Shown here piece after piece: positions 9,031 through 16,775 of a stretch of DNA of 34,993 nt. The translations under genes were made by a program, and so were the position numbers. Under the pieces are notes generated by a model. The model had not been told where the DNA came from. It did not search any database and was given only the letters and a program-made list of their open reading frames with translations. The DNA is from JANRLJ01 sp033762735 (lineage in GTDB: Bacteria > Chloroflexota > Anaerolineae > Aggregatilineales > Phototrophicaceae). The first letter of the stretch is position 1; every line of letters starts with the position of its first letter. The DNA is taken from the NCBI GenBank assembly GCA_033762735.1, contig JANRLJ010000009.1:1-34993 (forward strand). Direction: 5' to 3'.

Positions 9031-9495
9031 TTAATCTTCATAGGACTTCGTGAAAGTGTCCACCATAAACGGATTAAAGCCTTCCGTCCCGAAGTACTGC
9101 GGCGCTTCGATGAACAGCCCTGTGCCTTCGACGGCGGGCGTTCCATTTGGCAGCAGAATCGCGCCGCTGGTGTGGATTTTGCGCCCGTCCACCCGCTCCA
9201 CGCGCCCCTGTACCGCCACTTCGACATTCAGCGGCACGGGGCGGCGGTAGTTGAAATTGAGGTTGGCTGCCAGCACGCGATGCCCATGATTCCAGGCCGC
9301 CGCGCCCATCGCCTCGTCGATCAGCGTCGCCAGCGCACCGCCGTGTGCGTGACCGGGCGGCCCCTGCTTGCTGTCATCGAAGATCACCTTCCCGTTCACG
9401 TTGCCGTCCTGATCGACAAAAAAGGTGGCGGCGAACCCGCCTGGCTGTGCGCCGAAAATGAAGACCGATCCGCCGATCTGACCGGGCGTGGGCAT
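9031..9495 (-). CDS. PaaI/THEM4-type thioesterase
   Basis: The 154-residue protein has the hotdog signature GHAHGGALATLIDEAMGAAAW (residues ~48-68), in which His51-Gly52-Gly53 and Asp60/Glu61 are the conserved active-site region. It should hydrolyse acyl-CoA thioesters. The start is supported by AGGAG a normal distance upstream. It is the first gene of the leftward group thioesterase, enoyl reductase, propeller. The 83 bases upstream are shared with the divergent Doc genes. Confidence 0.87.
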   Translation of the reverse strand: MPTPGQIGGSVFIFGAQPGGFAATFFVDQDGNVNGKVIFDDSKQGPPGHAHGGALATLIDEAMGAAAWNHGHRVLAANLNFNYRRPVPLNVEVAVQGRVERVDGRKIHTSGAILLPNGTPAVEGTGLFIEAPQYFGTEGFNPFMVDTFTKSYED

Positions 9496-9578
9496 AGGAT
9501 ATCTGCTCCTGAAGATGCGATAAAAAAGTTCACTAAAATGGTGTTATGGTTCGATTGTAGCGCAAAACAGGCAGGGCG

Positions 9579-9662
9579 ATGAGTCAGCCGCATTCCAATC
9601 TCGCCGCACAACTGGTAGAGTCAGACGCAGCCCTGCGTTCCCTGTATGCCGAAGAAGGATAG
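9579..9662 (+). CDS. Possible 27-residue ORF upstream of the Doc genes
   Basis: An ATG at 9579, preceded by AGGCAGGG, opens a 27-codon frame encoding MSQPHSNLAAQLVESDAALR and ending in YAEEG before TAG at 9660. It is helix-prone and acidic, and sits 58 bases before the chosen Doc start in the same direction. It could be a leader peptide, a very short antitoxin, or the stump of a longer lost gene. It is far shorter than Phd-type antitoxins (about 70 residues). I do not recognise it. Confidence 0.3.
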   Translation: MSQPHSNLAAQLVESDAALRSLYAEEG

Positions 9663-9720
9663 CGTCTGTACCATGACGAACAACCCGACTCCCACGCTTA
9701 ACCCGGAGGAAGCCCCGCCG

Positions 9721-10221
9721 ATGACCGACACCCCGCTCCTACGCTACCTGACCATCTCCGAGCTGATCTATATCAACGGGCGGCTGCTGGAAAATGCAAA
9801 GCTGATGACGGGTAAACAGAAGGTGCGCGACATCGACCTGCTGGACGCCGCCGTGCAGCGCCCCGCCGCCAGCGCCTTCGGGCAGGATGCCTACCCGACA
9901 CTGCGGGAAAAGGTGGCGGCGCTGCTGCATTCAGTGGCGCGCAATCATCCCTTCACCGACGGCAACAAGCGCACCGCGACGGTGGCGGCTGTGATGATGT
10001 TCGAGGTCAACGGCTGGCGCGTGGCCTGGGATCGGCAGGAGGCACTGGACGCTATTCTGCATGTGGCCGAGAATCGCTGGGATATCGACCGATTGGCGGC
10101 ATGGTTCCCGCTCGTACCGGGAGAAGCAACCCCGGAAGCGGACGCGGAAAAGGATATTGTGACCATCGACCGCATTATGCTTGAACAGAAATGGCTGTTG
10201 GATGAACTCAAAGAACGGTGA
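9721..10221 (+). CDS. Doc-type Fic-fold protein (first of a tandem pair)
   Basis: The protein is 166 residues from the ATG at 9721, chosen because GGAGGA sits 10 bases upstream; in-frame ATGs at 9646 and 9673 would add a low-complexity Pro/Asn-rich extension. It has the death-on-curing layout: an N-terminal YLTISELIYING helix, VRDIDLLDAAVQRP, YPTLREKVAALLHSVARN and the catalytic loop HPFTDGNKRTA (His76). The GNKR ending is the Doc form of the Fic motif; P1 Doc is a kinase of EF-Tu, whereas canonical Fic proteins with GNGR are AMP transferases. An extra ~35-residue C-terminal tail is acidic then helical. It overlaps the next, homologous gene by 20 bases. No Phd/AbrB-like antitoxin gene is recognisable next to it. 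Confidence 0.87.
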   Translation: MTDTPLLRYLTISELIYINGRLLENAKLMTGKQKVRDIDLLDAAVQRPAASAFGQDAYPTLREKVAALLHSVARNHPFTDGNKRTATVAAVMMFEVNGWRVAWDRQEALDAILHVAENRWDIDRLAAWFPLVPGEATPEADAEKDIVTIDRIMLEQKWLLDELKER

Positions 10222-10684
10222 GGACGGCAACACCGAACCGGAGTCGACCGGCTCCACCACTAATAAGAACGGAAAAAAGAACCGGCGCGAGAAGGGTTTC
10301 TATTACCTCGGCTTGCAGGACATCATCAACATCAACAACGAGGTCACGGGCGGCCAGCCCCACATCCGTGACGTACACCTGCTTTACTCCGCGCTGCGCC
10401 GCCCGGCGATGGTGCTGTTCGGGCAGCCGCAGTTCCCCACGCTCTATGACAAGGCCGCCGCGCTGATGGAATCGTTGGCCTATCATCATCTGTTCGGCGA
10501 CGGCAACAAGCGCACAGCAGTGCAGGCCGTCACGCTCTTTTTCGAGAGGAACGGCTACTGCTTCGACTATGACCCCGAACGCGATTACGAGTATGTGCTG
10601 GAAGTCGCCCAGGGGCAGCACGACGCGGAACAGATCGCGGCATGGCTGCAAGCGCGGGCGCGAAAAGACGAGGCTGCCGGGTGA
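10202..10684 (+). CDS. Doc-type Fic-fold protein (second of a tandem pair)
   Basis: The 160-residue protein from the first ATG (10202) aligns with its upstream neighbour across the Fic core: YLGLQDIININ, IRDVHLLYSALRRP, FPTLYDKAAALMESLAYHH and HLFGDGNKRTA (His96). All key loop residues (H, F, G, N, K, R) are kept, so it looks catalytically competent. The first ~35 residues are a charged linker rich in Asn, Lys and Thr, absent from the first copy. The start overlaps the end of the first gene by 20 bases and has no clear ribosome binding site, suggesting translational coupling. A TTG at 10181 is an alternative start. The pair may have arisen by duplication, and a heterodimer is conceivable. Confidence 0.85.
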   Translation: MNSKNGEDGNTEPESTGSTTNKNGKKNRREKGFYYLGLQDIININNEVTGGQPHIRDVHLLYSALRRPAMVLFGQPQFPTLYDKAAALMESLAYHHLFGDGNKRTAVQAVTLFFERNGYCFDYDPERDYEYVLEVAQGQHDAEQIAAWLQARARKDEAAG

Positions 10685-10689
10685 TGTCT

Positions 10690-10718
10690 GTAAGGGCGGG
10701 TTTGAAACCCGTCCCTAC
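10690..10718. repeat. Palindromic spacer repeat (GTAAGGGCGGGTTT...CTAC)
   Basis: GGGCGGGTTT and AAACCCGTCCC form a stem of ten pairs with one bulged base, starting 6 bases after the second Doc gene. The flanks (GTA...TAC) match the flank style of the repeat at 16712-16740. It may also serve as a transcript 3' end, but it lacks a T tract. Confidence 0.6.
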
Positions 10719-10775
10719 AAAATCCTTCAAGGGCTACAACGATAATGTAGGATGCTTTTCGTACAATTCCAACTT

Positions 10776-10846
10776 ATGGAGAAATCAGTTACGGGCGAGG
10801 AGCGCCTTGCCCCTATGATTGTTCGCATCTGTTTTGATTTCTCCAT
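10776..10846. repeat. 71-base element with perfect 12-bp terminal inverted repeats
   Basis: ATGGAGAAATCA (10776-10787) and TGATTTCTCCAT (10835-10846) are perfect inverted repeats. Inside lies a second stem, GGGCGAGG (10793-10800) with CCTTGCCC (10805-10812), with one G-T pair and a 4-base loop. The inner block resembles GC-rich palindromic spacer repeats, as if one had been placed inside another element. No open reading frame is present. Confidence 0.65.
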
Positions 10847-10918
10847 TAGCGCATCACAACCCTAAATAGCGTTGTCCGGTACTCTAAAAGGAGTTATGAA
10901 AGTTCACAATGGCTCATT

Positions 10919-11058
10919 TGCCTCACCCTAAATCCCTCTGCAAGAGGCGCTCTCCCTCAGGGAGAGGGACTTAACACGCTTCCCTGGTCTTCTCCCCCTC
11001 TCCTAGCGTCAGCGGTTGGGAGAGGGGGCGCGAACAAGTTCGCGTGGGGGGTGAGGGC
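10919..11058. repeat. Composite spacer repeat with three perfect hairpins
   Basis: CTCTCCCT/AGGGAGAG (10950-10966, 1-base spacer), CCCCCTCTCC/GGAGAGGGGG (10994-11028) and CGCGAAC/GTTCGCG (11029-11044) are perfect inverted repeats. The outer ends CCTCACCC (10921) and GGGTGAGG (11048) are also inverted copies of each other. The right part shares GGGAGAGGGGG and GGGGGGTGAGGGC with the repeat at 130-172. Confidence 0.65.
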
Positions 11059-11089
11059 GGAAAAGCGCCAACTCAATACCGGACAAGCC

Positions 11090-11470
11090 TTAAATCTGCT
11101 GCTGCGACAGCCTGGCGTGAAAACGCAGCGCCAGATCGCTCAGGTGCTTCAGGCTGACTGGCTTAATCAGCACCAGATCGACCTGATCGCGCAGCAAATC
11201 GGCCATGCGCGGATCCGCAGAGACAATCAGCACGACGGTTTCCCTAAAGCGTGGATCAGCCTTGATGTCCGTGAGCAAATCCATGCCTGAACGCTGCGGC
11301 AGATGTAAATCGAGCACGATCAGATGGGGGACGAGTTCGCGCAGCCGTTTGGTGGCCTGGACGCCGTCCCTGAGGTGTTCGGTGTCGTAAAGCGCCGTCC
11401 GCAGCGCATACCCAAAAATCTCGTTGAGTTCATCGTCGTCTTCGATAATCAGTGCCAGAGGGCGCTTCAT
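11090..11470 (-). CDS. Single-domain response regulator (CheY-like), partner of the CHASE4 kinase
   Basis: The 126-residue protein is a lone receiver domain. The acidic pocket is EDDD (residues 10-13), the phospho-acceptor is Asp54 in IVLDLHLP, the switch Ser84 is in IVSADP and the conserved lysine is Lys103 in LIKPVS. There is no output domain, so it must act by protein contact or in a phosphorelay. Its ATG overlaps the kinase stop (ATGA, 11467-11470) and is preceded by AGGAGAAG within the kinase gene, so the two are translationally coupled and very probably cognate. Confidence 0.92.
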   Translation of the reverse strand: MKRPLALIIEDDDELNEIFGYALRTALYDTEHLRDGVQATKRLRELVPHLIVLDLHLPQRSGMDLLTDIKADPRFRETVVLIVSADPRMADLLRDQVDLVLIKPVSLKHLSDLALRFHARLSQQQI

Positions 11471-13422
11471 GTGATCACTTCTCCTGTAGGAGCAGGCAGC
11501 AGAGGTAAGACGACGGTAAAAGTGCTGCCGCTGCCAATCTCACTTTCTAAATGAACTTCGCCTTGCATCAGCCGGGAAAGCTCCTGCACAATCGACAGCC
11601 CCAGCCCAACACCGCTGTTGTTGCGGCGCGTGGCAGAGCCATCCACCTGCCAGAACGGCTCGAAGACACGGTACTGCGCGGTGGGCGAGATGCCCAGTCC
11701 CGTATCGCGCACCTGCAGCGCCCAGTGCTCTGCGTCCGGCTGGTGCAGACGGATCGTGATGCTTCCCTGCTCGGTAAACTTCAGCGCATTTTCCACCAGG
11801 TTGAGCAAGACCTGTTTAAGACGCTGCACATCGCCGACGAGGGTTGGGGGGAGCGCGGCATCAATCTCCGTGACCAGTGACAACCCTTTCTGCTCGGCCT
11901 GTGCTGCTAGACTGCTCACCACCTCCTCCACTAACTGCGAGACGGTAAAAGGCGCATTTTTCAGCACGATGCGCTGCATTTCCATCTGGGCATAATCCAG
12001 CAGGTTATTGATGAAGCCTTGCAGTTCCCCGGCGTTCCAGTTGATGCGCGCCAGCAGGTCGTTCTGTTTCGATGTAAGAGTCCCGTGCGCCTCGTCCTGA
12101 AGGATTTCGACATAGCCTGTGATGACATTGAGCGGGGTGCGCACATCGTGGCTGATGTTGGCAAGCACACGATTTTTGAACTGTAACGCCTCAACCGCCC
12201 GATCACGCGCCGCCTGTAACGCAACCTGGGCTTTCTCGCGCTCCTGGATTTCAGCCCGAAGCAGGGTGTTGGCGTTGGTCAGTTCAGCCGTGCGCTGCTG
12301 GACACGTTGTTCCAGTTCGTCGTTGCGGGTTTTGAGGTTCTGCTCTGACTGATGCCGTGCCAGTCGAAGCGCATCCACCATCGCGTTAATGCGCTTCGAC
12401 AGCCCTGCAATCTCATCCTCGCCATCGACCTGCACATGCTCGGCGGAGTCTGCTGAAAGCCCAATACGGGCAACATCGCCGTTCAGGCGCGTGACCCGCG
12501 AGATCACCGACCCTTCAAGCAGCACCATCACCACCCCGCCGAACACCAACCCCGCGACCATCAATGACGCCAGCAGATACAGAATCGTGCGCTGCCCTTC
12601 GTGGTAGATGTCTCTGGGAATGTCCACGCGCAGCAGGGCGGCAGGCTCGCCGTTGATGTCGGGCAGCGCAGCGTAGGCAGCAATCGTATCCTGGTTCAGC
12701 ACCCGCACCACCCGCGACTCTGGCGTGGGCATCTGCTCCAGCGCCAGCAGAAAATCCCCCGGCAGAACCCCATTTTGCAGCGTTTCAATGCGAAGCGACT
12801 GGCGCGTCAGTTCGCTCAGGTTGGCGACGGCATAATCATCCAGGAAGCGCCCCCAGATCATCATCCCGACCGATGGCCCCCGACCTTCCGTATCCAGCAC
12901 CGGAAGCGCCACCACCAGCATCGGCCCATCCGGCAGCAGAATAATGCCCGTCGTCGCGTCGGGATTAACGACCGACGCTGGCAGGGCAAGCCCGGCCATC
13001 AGCGGATGATCGCGCTGCAAAAACGCCTCGATCCCTTGTGGCAGCGGGACGACTTCCTTCGTCGTCAGATCGTAGGCGCGGCTGTGCAGAATCTCGCCCT
13101 CGTCGTTGAGCAACAGCACCAGATTGAGGTTGTAGCCAATGAAGGGCGCGTCGATCAGCGTGTCCTCGGCATAGCGTTCATTCTCCCCCCTGAGGTAAGC
13201 GTTGGTTTCATCCCAGTACGCCCAGTCCTTGCCCGAAATGGTCAGCGTCCCCAGATCGTCCGAAAGCGCGTTCAGTGCCCGCTGCAGATTGCGCTCGGCG
13301 GACTGCTGCTCCAATGCGCCGAAGCTGTCCAGCAGAATCAGGCTGAAGACCGCCACCAGCAGCAGAATCAGGATAATGAGGGTCGAGATGATGATGATGA
13401 AGGTTTTCTGGCGCAGCGACAT
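11467..13422 (-). CDS. Membrane sensor histidine kinase, CHASE4-HAMP-HisKA-HATPase
   Basis: The 651-residue protein has a first membrane helix (~8-32), an extracytoplasmic CHASE4 domain marked by KDWAYWDETNAY, a second membrane helix (~280-303) and a HAMP linker. A coiled coil (~355-410) leads to the H-box NISHDVRTPLNVITGY with phospho-acceptor His425. The kinase core shows NLVENA, RDTGLGI and NNSGVGLGLSIV. CHASE4 is thought to sense small extracellular ligands, but the ligand here is unknown. The single-domain receiver gene overlaps its stop by 4 bases, forming a two-gene operon. There is no strong ribosome binding site before the ATG (GCGAGAA is the best). Confidence 0.92.
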   Translation of the reverse strand: MSLRQKTFIIIISTLIILILLLVAVFSLILLDSFGALEQQSAERNLQRALNALSDDLGTLTISGKDWAYWDETNAYLRGENERYAEDTLIDAPFIGYNLNLVLLLNDEGEILHSRAYDLTTKEVVPLPQGIEAFLQRDHPLMAGLALPASVVNPDATTGIILLPDGPMLVVALPVLDTEGRGPSVGMMIWGRFLDDYAVANLSELTRQSLRIETLQNGVLPGDFLLALEQMPTPESRVVRVLNQDTIAAYAALPDINGEPAALLRVDIPRDIYHEGQRTILYLLASLMVAGLVFGGVVMVLLEGSVISRVTRLNGDVARIGLSADSAEHVQVDGEDEIAGLSKRINAMVDALRLARHQSEQNLKTRNDELEQRVQQRTAELTNANTLLRAEIQEREKAQVALQAARDRAVEALQFKNRVLANISHDVRTPLNVITGYVEILQDEAHGTLTSKQNDLLARINWNAGELQGFINNLLDYAQMEMQRIVLKNAPFTVSQLVEEVVSSLAAQAEQKGLSLVTEIDAALPPTLVGDVQRLKQVLLNLVENALKFTEQGSITIRLHQPDAEHWALQVRDTGLGISPTAQYRVFEPFWQVDGSATRRNNSGVGLGLSIVQELSRLMQGEVHLESEIGSGSTFTVVLPLLPAPTGEVIT

Positions 13423-13551
13423 AGGGTTCTCGCAGGTGCGGCTTCTATAAAGAGTCGGCTATAATTACTCCTCAGTGTAAAAATTCAGACTAAAAAAAGC
13501 CTAAAGATCACAATCCTGTATTCGATTCAAACAACAAATTAGGAATTCCCG

Positions 13552-14940
13552 ATGACCGATACCATCCATTCAGCGGCGCAATACGCGGTGGAGAACGCTG
13601 CCCGCTTTCGCCAGAACTTAATCGACCTGCTTAAAATCCCCAGCATCAGCACCCTGCCGGAACATACGGTTGACGTGGAACGTGCCGCGCAGTGGATCAT
13701 CGCGGAGATGAAACGCATTGGCCTGGGACGCGGCGAAATCTTCCGTGCAGCGGGCAAGCTGCCGCTGGTGTACGGCGAATGGCTGGGCGCGGGGGCAGAT
13801 GCGCCGACCGTGCTGGTGTACTGCCATTATGATGTGCAGCCCGCCCTGATGGAAGATGGCTGGACACACGACCCCTTCGACCCGATTGAGCGCGATGGCA
13901 GGTTATATGCACGCGGCGCGGTCGATAGCAAATCGCACGTCATCGCCCAGTTGGCCGCCGCCGAAGCGATGATCGCTGCAGGGGACTGCCCGGTGAACCT
14001 CAAATTTCTGTTCGAGGGCGAGGAAGAATCCGGCTCTGAACACATCTTTGCCTTTGTGGAAGCCAACCCCGACCTGCTGCGCTCGGACGCGATTGTCGTC
14101 TCCGACGGCAGTATGCCCGACGAAGAGCAGCCGCTGCTGGTCTATGGGCTGCGTGGGGTGGTGACGTTCGAGCTGACGGTGATCGGGCCGACGCGCGATC
14201 TGCACAGCGGCATGTACGGTGGCATGATCCACAACCCGATTCACGCGCTGGCGGATATTCTGGCCGGGCTGCATCATCCCGATGGCACAGTCAACGTACC
14301 CGGCTTTTATGATGCGGTGCGCCCGCTGACCGACGAGGAACGCGGCATCCTGGCTGATTATGCACCCTGGATGGTATCGGACTGGCAGGAAACAACCGGC
14401 GCCCCCGCACTCTATGGCGAACCGGGCTTTGAACCACACGAACGCGCCGGAGCCAGGCCGACGCTGGAGATCAACGGTGTGGCGGGTGGGCATTACGGCA
14501 CTGGCTTTAAGACCGTGCTGCCCTCGAAAGCGTGGGCAAAGATCAGCTGCCGCCTCGTCCCCGACCAGGACCCGGACGTGATCGAGGCGGTGCTGCGGGT
14601 GCAGATTGAACGGCTGACCCCGCCGACGGTACGCAGCGAACTGGTGCGGCTGGAAGATGGCTCCCCCGGTGTGCTGATTGACTGGCGCACCCCGGCGATG
14701 CAGGCGGGCATCACAGCATATGAACGCGGCTGGGGGAAGCGCCCGGTGATGGCACGCGGCGGCGGAAGCATCCCGGTCGTGTCTGCCTTCCAGCGGCATC
14801 TGGACGCGCCGCAGGTGTTGATGCCGTTCGGGCTGCGAGCGGGGGGTGCGCATGGGCCGGATGAATACGTGGTGTGGGCGATGTTCCACAAAGGCATCGA
14901 CACGATGATACATTTCTATCGTGCGCTCGCCGGGACGTGA
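13552..14940 (+). CDS. M20 family zinc dipeptidase
   Basis: The 462-residue protein is a di-zinc M20 peptidase of the dipeptidase (CNDP/DUG1-like) branch. All expected metal-site residues are visible: His92 in YCHYDVQP, bridging Asp125 in ARGAVDSK, the general base Glu157 with ligand Glu158 in EGEEESGS, Asp185 in VVSDGS and His434 in GGAHGPDE. The lid domain with RDLHSGMYGG lies between the two halves of the catalytic domain. It should hydrolyse dipeptides or similar amides in the cytoplasm. AGGAA is placed 8 bases before the ATG. It stands alone, divergent from the CHASE4 kinase and followed by the rpsB promoter. Confidence 0.93.
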   Translation: MTDTIHSAAQYAVENAARFRQNLIDLLKIPSISTLPEHTVDVERAAQWIIAEMKRIGLGRGEIFRAAGKLPLVYGEWLGAGADAPTVLVYCHYDVQPALMEDGWTHDPFDPIERDGRLYARGAVDSKSHVIAQLAAAEAMIAAGDCPVNLKFLFEGEEESGSEHIFAFVEANPDLLRSDAIVVSDGSMPDEEQPLLVYGLRGVVTFELTVIGPTRDLHSGMYGGMIHNPIHALADILAGLHHPDGTVNVPGFYDAVRPLTDEERGILADYAPWMVSDWQETTGAPALYGEPGFEPHERAGARPTLEINGVAGGHYGTGFKTVLPSKAWAKISCRLVPDQDPDVIEAVLRVQIERLTPPTVRSELVRLEDGSPGVLIDWRTPAMQAGITAYERGWGKRPVMARGGGSIPVVSAFQRHLDAPQVLMPFGLRAGGAHGPDEYVVWAMFHKGIDTMIHFYRALAGT

Positions 14941-14960
14941 ACCCTGCCCAAACCTTTATC

Positions 14961-14989
14961 TTGAAGGCAAAATTCGGCTGTGCTACAAT
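14961..14989 (+). promoter_or_regulatory. Sigma-70-type promoter for rpsB-tsf
   Basis: TTGAAG (14961-14966) and TACAAT (14984-14989) are spaced by exactly 17 bases, with TG at the extended -10 position (14981-14982). It lies 21 bases after the dipeptidase stop. It would give an rpsB leader of about 148 bases, long enough for the S2 autoregulation known in other bacteria, though I could not identify a defined S2-binding fold. Confidence 0.65.
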
Positions 14990-15143
14990 TCGCCACCGGG
15001 TAAATCTGCCCAAAAACCAAAATCACACGTCTGGACTCGCGCTGTGTTGGCGCATTTTTGCCGTATGGCGAATGGCGTCTCTGCGCGGGGGCGAAGGGCG
15101 TGATCGACTAAACACGATTCGTTTCAGGAGAATATCAAAAGCC

Positions 15144-15992
15144 ATGCCTTCCAACGTTTCCATGAAGTCGCTGCTGGAAACGGGCGTTCACTTCGGCCAT
15201 CGTACGCAGAAGTGGAACCCCAAGATGCAGCCCTATATCTTCGGCCAGCGCAACGGGATTCATATCATCGACCTGCGCCAGACCCTCGCCAACGTCAACA
15301 ACTACTACGACATGATCCGCGACATCTCCGCTGGCGGCGGCAGCGTGCTCTTTGTGGGCACCAAGCGTCAGGCGCAGGAAACCATCGCGCGGGAAGCTGG
15401 TCGCGCCGCGATGCCGTTCGTCAATACGCGCTGGCTGGGCGGTACGCTCACCAACTGGCGCACCATCCGCGACCGTATCGAAACGCTCAAGAAGCTGGAA
15501 AGCCGCCGCGACAAGGGCGAGTTCAACCTGCTGACCAAGCGCGAAGCCCTCGTGCTGGAACGGAAGATTGAAAAGCTCCAGGAGCGTCTGGGTGGTATCC
15601 GCGAGATGCGCGGCCTGCCCAAGCTGCTGGTCGTGGTGGATACCGTGCGCGAACAGACCGCCGTCAAGGAAGCCAACACGCTCAACATCCCGGTGCTGGC
15701 GCTGGCCGATACCAACTCTGATCCCGATCAGGTGGACTACATCGTCCCCGCCAACGACGACGCGATGCGTTCGATCAAGCTGCTCATCAGCGCTTTCGCC
15801 GATGCCGTGCTGGAAGGCCGTGCGATGCGCAAGGGCGGGGCGGATGAGGACAGCCCGGCGGTTGAGGAAATCGACATCAGCGAATACGCCGACATCGAGG
15901 ATGAGGACGACGACCGTCTGCTCGGCGCGTCCACCCGTGCGGCGATTGCCAAGCTGCGCGACGCGAACCTGTTCGGCGACGACGAAGAATAA
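15144..15992 (+). CDS. rpsB: 30S ribosomal protein S2
   Basis: The 282-residue protein shows the S2 hallmark near its start: LLETGVHFGHRTQKWNPKM, then IHIIDLRQT. FVGTKRQAQ, RWLGGTLTN and the LADTNSDP...YIVPANDDA stretch follow. The last ~45 residues form an acidic tail (DIEDEDDDR...GDDEE) that is longer than in E. coli S2 (241 residues). The ATG at 15144 is chosen because CAGGAG lies upstream and the family's first residues begin here; the frame is open further upstream but unrelated to S2. tsf starts 18 bases after the stop, the standard rpsB-tsf pairing. Confidence 0.97.
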   Translation: MPSNVSMKSLLETGVHFGHRTQKWNPKMQPYIFGQRNGIHIIDLRQTLANVNNYYDMIRDISAGGGSVLFVGTKRQAQETIAREAGRAAMPFVNTRWLGGTLTNWRTIRDRIETLKKLESRRDKGEFNLLTKREALVLERKIEKLQERLGGIREMRGLPKLLVVVDTVREQTAVKEANTLNIPVLALADTNSDPDQVDYIVPANDDAMRSIKLLISAFADAVLEGRAMRKGGADEDSPAVEEIDISEYADIEDEDDDRLLGASTRAAIAKLRDANLFGDDEE

Positions 15993-16010
15993 GCACACTA
16001 AAGGACAATC

Positions 16011-16640
16011 ATGGCTGAAATTACCGCTCAAATGGTGAAGGAACTGCGCGAAGCCACCGGCGCTGGTCCCAAGGACTGCAAGACTGCACTGGAGCAGCAC
16101 GGCGGCGATGTGCAGAAGGCAATCGATTATCTGCGCGAGAAGGGGCTGGCGCGGGCGACCAAGAAGCTGGGCGCGGGTCGCACGATGAAGGAAGGGCTGA
16201 TCGAAACCTACGTCCACTTCAACAAGCGGCTGGGTGTGCTGGTCGAGGTCAACTGCGAAACCGACTTCGTGGCCGCCACCGACGCCTTTAAGACCTTCGT
16301 GCGCGATGTCGCGCTGCACATCGGCACCGCCGCACCCGAATACATCACCCGCGAAGATGTGCCGGAAGCCGTCGTCCAGGCTGAGCGCGACCTGCAGAAG
16401 CGCCGCGCCCTGGAAGAAGGCAAGCCCGACGCCGTCGCGGAAAAAGTGGCGGAAGGCCGCATGAACAAGTTCTTTGAGGAAATCGTGCTGATGGATCAGC
16501 CGTTCATCAAGGACGACAGCAAGACCATCCAGGATTTGCTGAAGACGGTCGTGGCCGAGGTCGGTGAAAGTGTGCAGATCCGCCGCTTTGCCCGCTTCGC
16601 GCTGGGTGAAGGCATCGCGGACGCTCCCGAAGCCGAGTAA
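16011..16640 (+). CDS. tsf: Translation elongation factor Ts (short form)
   Basis: The 209-residue protein catalyses GDP release from EF-Tu. The N-terminal UBA-like domain reads ITAQMVKELREATGAG and DCKTAL, followed by KGLA. The core has the EF-Tu-contacting VEVNCETDFVAAT block. It is shorter than E. coli EF-Ts (283 residues) and close to the compact Thermus type with a single core subdomain. It is co-transcribed with rpsB and followed by a spacer repeat and a terminator-like hairpin before pyrH. Confidence 0.96.
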   Translation: MAEITAQMVKELREATGAGPKDCKTALEQHGGDVQKAIDYLREKGLARATKKLGAGRTMKEGLIETYVHFNKRLGVLVEVNCETDFVAATDAFKTFVRDVALHIGTAAPEYITREDVPEAVVQAERDLQKRRALEEGKPDAVAEKVAEGRMNKFFEEIVLMDQPFIKDDSKTIQDLLKTVVAEVGESVQIRRFARFALGEGIADAPEAE

Positions 16641-16711
16641 CGGGTTTGATGCTGTCACAGGGTCAACATCATTCACCAACCTCTGCAACGTTGGATGAAC
16701 CATTCGGGGTG

Positions 16712-16740
16712 GTAGGGGCGACCCGGCGGGTCGCCCCTAC
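16712..16740. repeat. Perfect 13-bp palindromic spacer repeat
   Basis: GTAGGGGCGACCC and GGGTCGCCCCTAC are perfect inverted copies with a 3-base GGC loop. It has the same GTA...TAC boundary style as the repeat at 10690-10718. It lies between tsf and pyrH, where it would form a very stable RNA hairpin in any read-through transcript. Confidence 0.7.
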
Positions 16741-16775
16741 GAAATTTTCCCTTTGGTCAGGTGTAAATCATCACA

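Larger units (their letters stand above)
10685..11089. other. Gene-free 405-base region made largely of palindromic repeats
   Basis: No credible gene lies here. The region holds the three repeat units listed separately (10690-10718, 10776-10846, 10919-11058). An SD-like AAAGGAG followed by ATG near 10896 opens only an 11-codon frame that ends inside the third repeat. It separates the rightward Doc pair from the leftward kinase/receiver operon, so both converge on it; the hairpins could act as terminators or transcript-end structures. Confidence 0.6.

Noticed and set aside
9540..9580. GGTTCGATT resembling the T-arm of a tRNA
   Set aside because: No acceptor stem, anticodon arm or CCA-compatible end can be built around it.
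8284..9582. A 432-codon rightward frame opposite the enoyl reductase and PaaI thioesterase
   Set aside because: It crosses two genes with clear family motifs on the minus strand and their spacer; its product is His/Arg/Pro-rich with no domain.
10690..11058. Repeat cluster considered as a CRISPR array
   Set aside because: The units differ in sequence and length, there are no uniform spacers, and no cas genes are nearby.
13446..13465. TATAAA/TATAAT matches upstream of the M20 dipeptidase as its promoter
   Set aside because: No acceptable -35 lies at a suitable distance on the plus strand, so I did not annotate it as a promoter.
13903..14913. A 336-codon antisense frame over the M20 dipeptidase
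   Set aside because: The sense frame contains every M20 metal ligand; the antisense frame is a by-product of high GC.
15135..16703. A 522-codon open frame antisense to rpsB-tsf
   Set aside because: It covers two universally conserved genes on the opposite strand, has no family features, and is explained by the GC-rich codon bias of the real genes.
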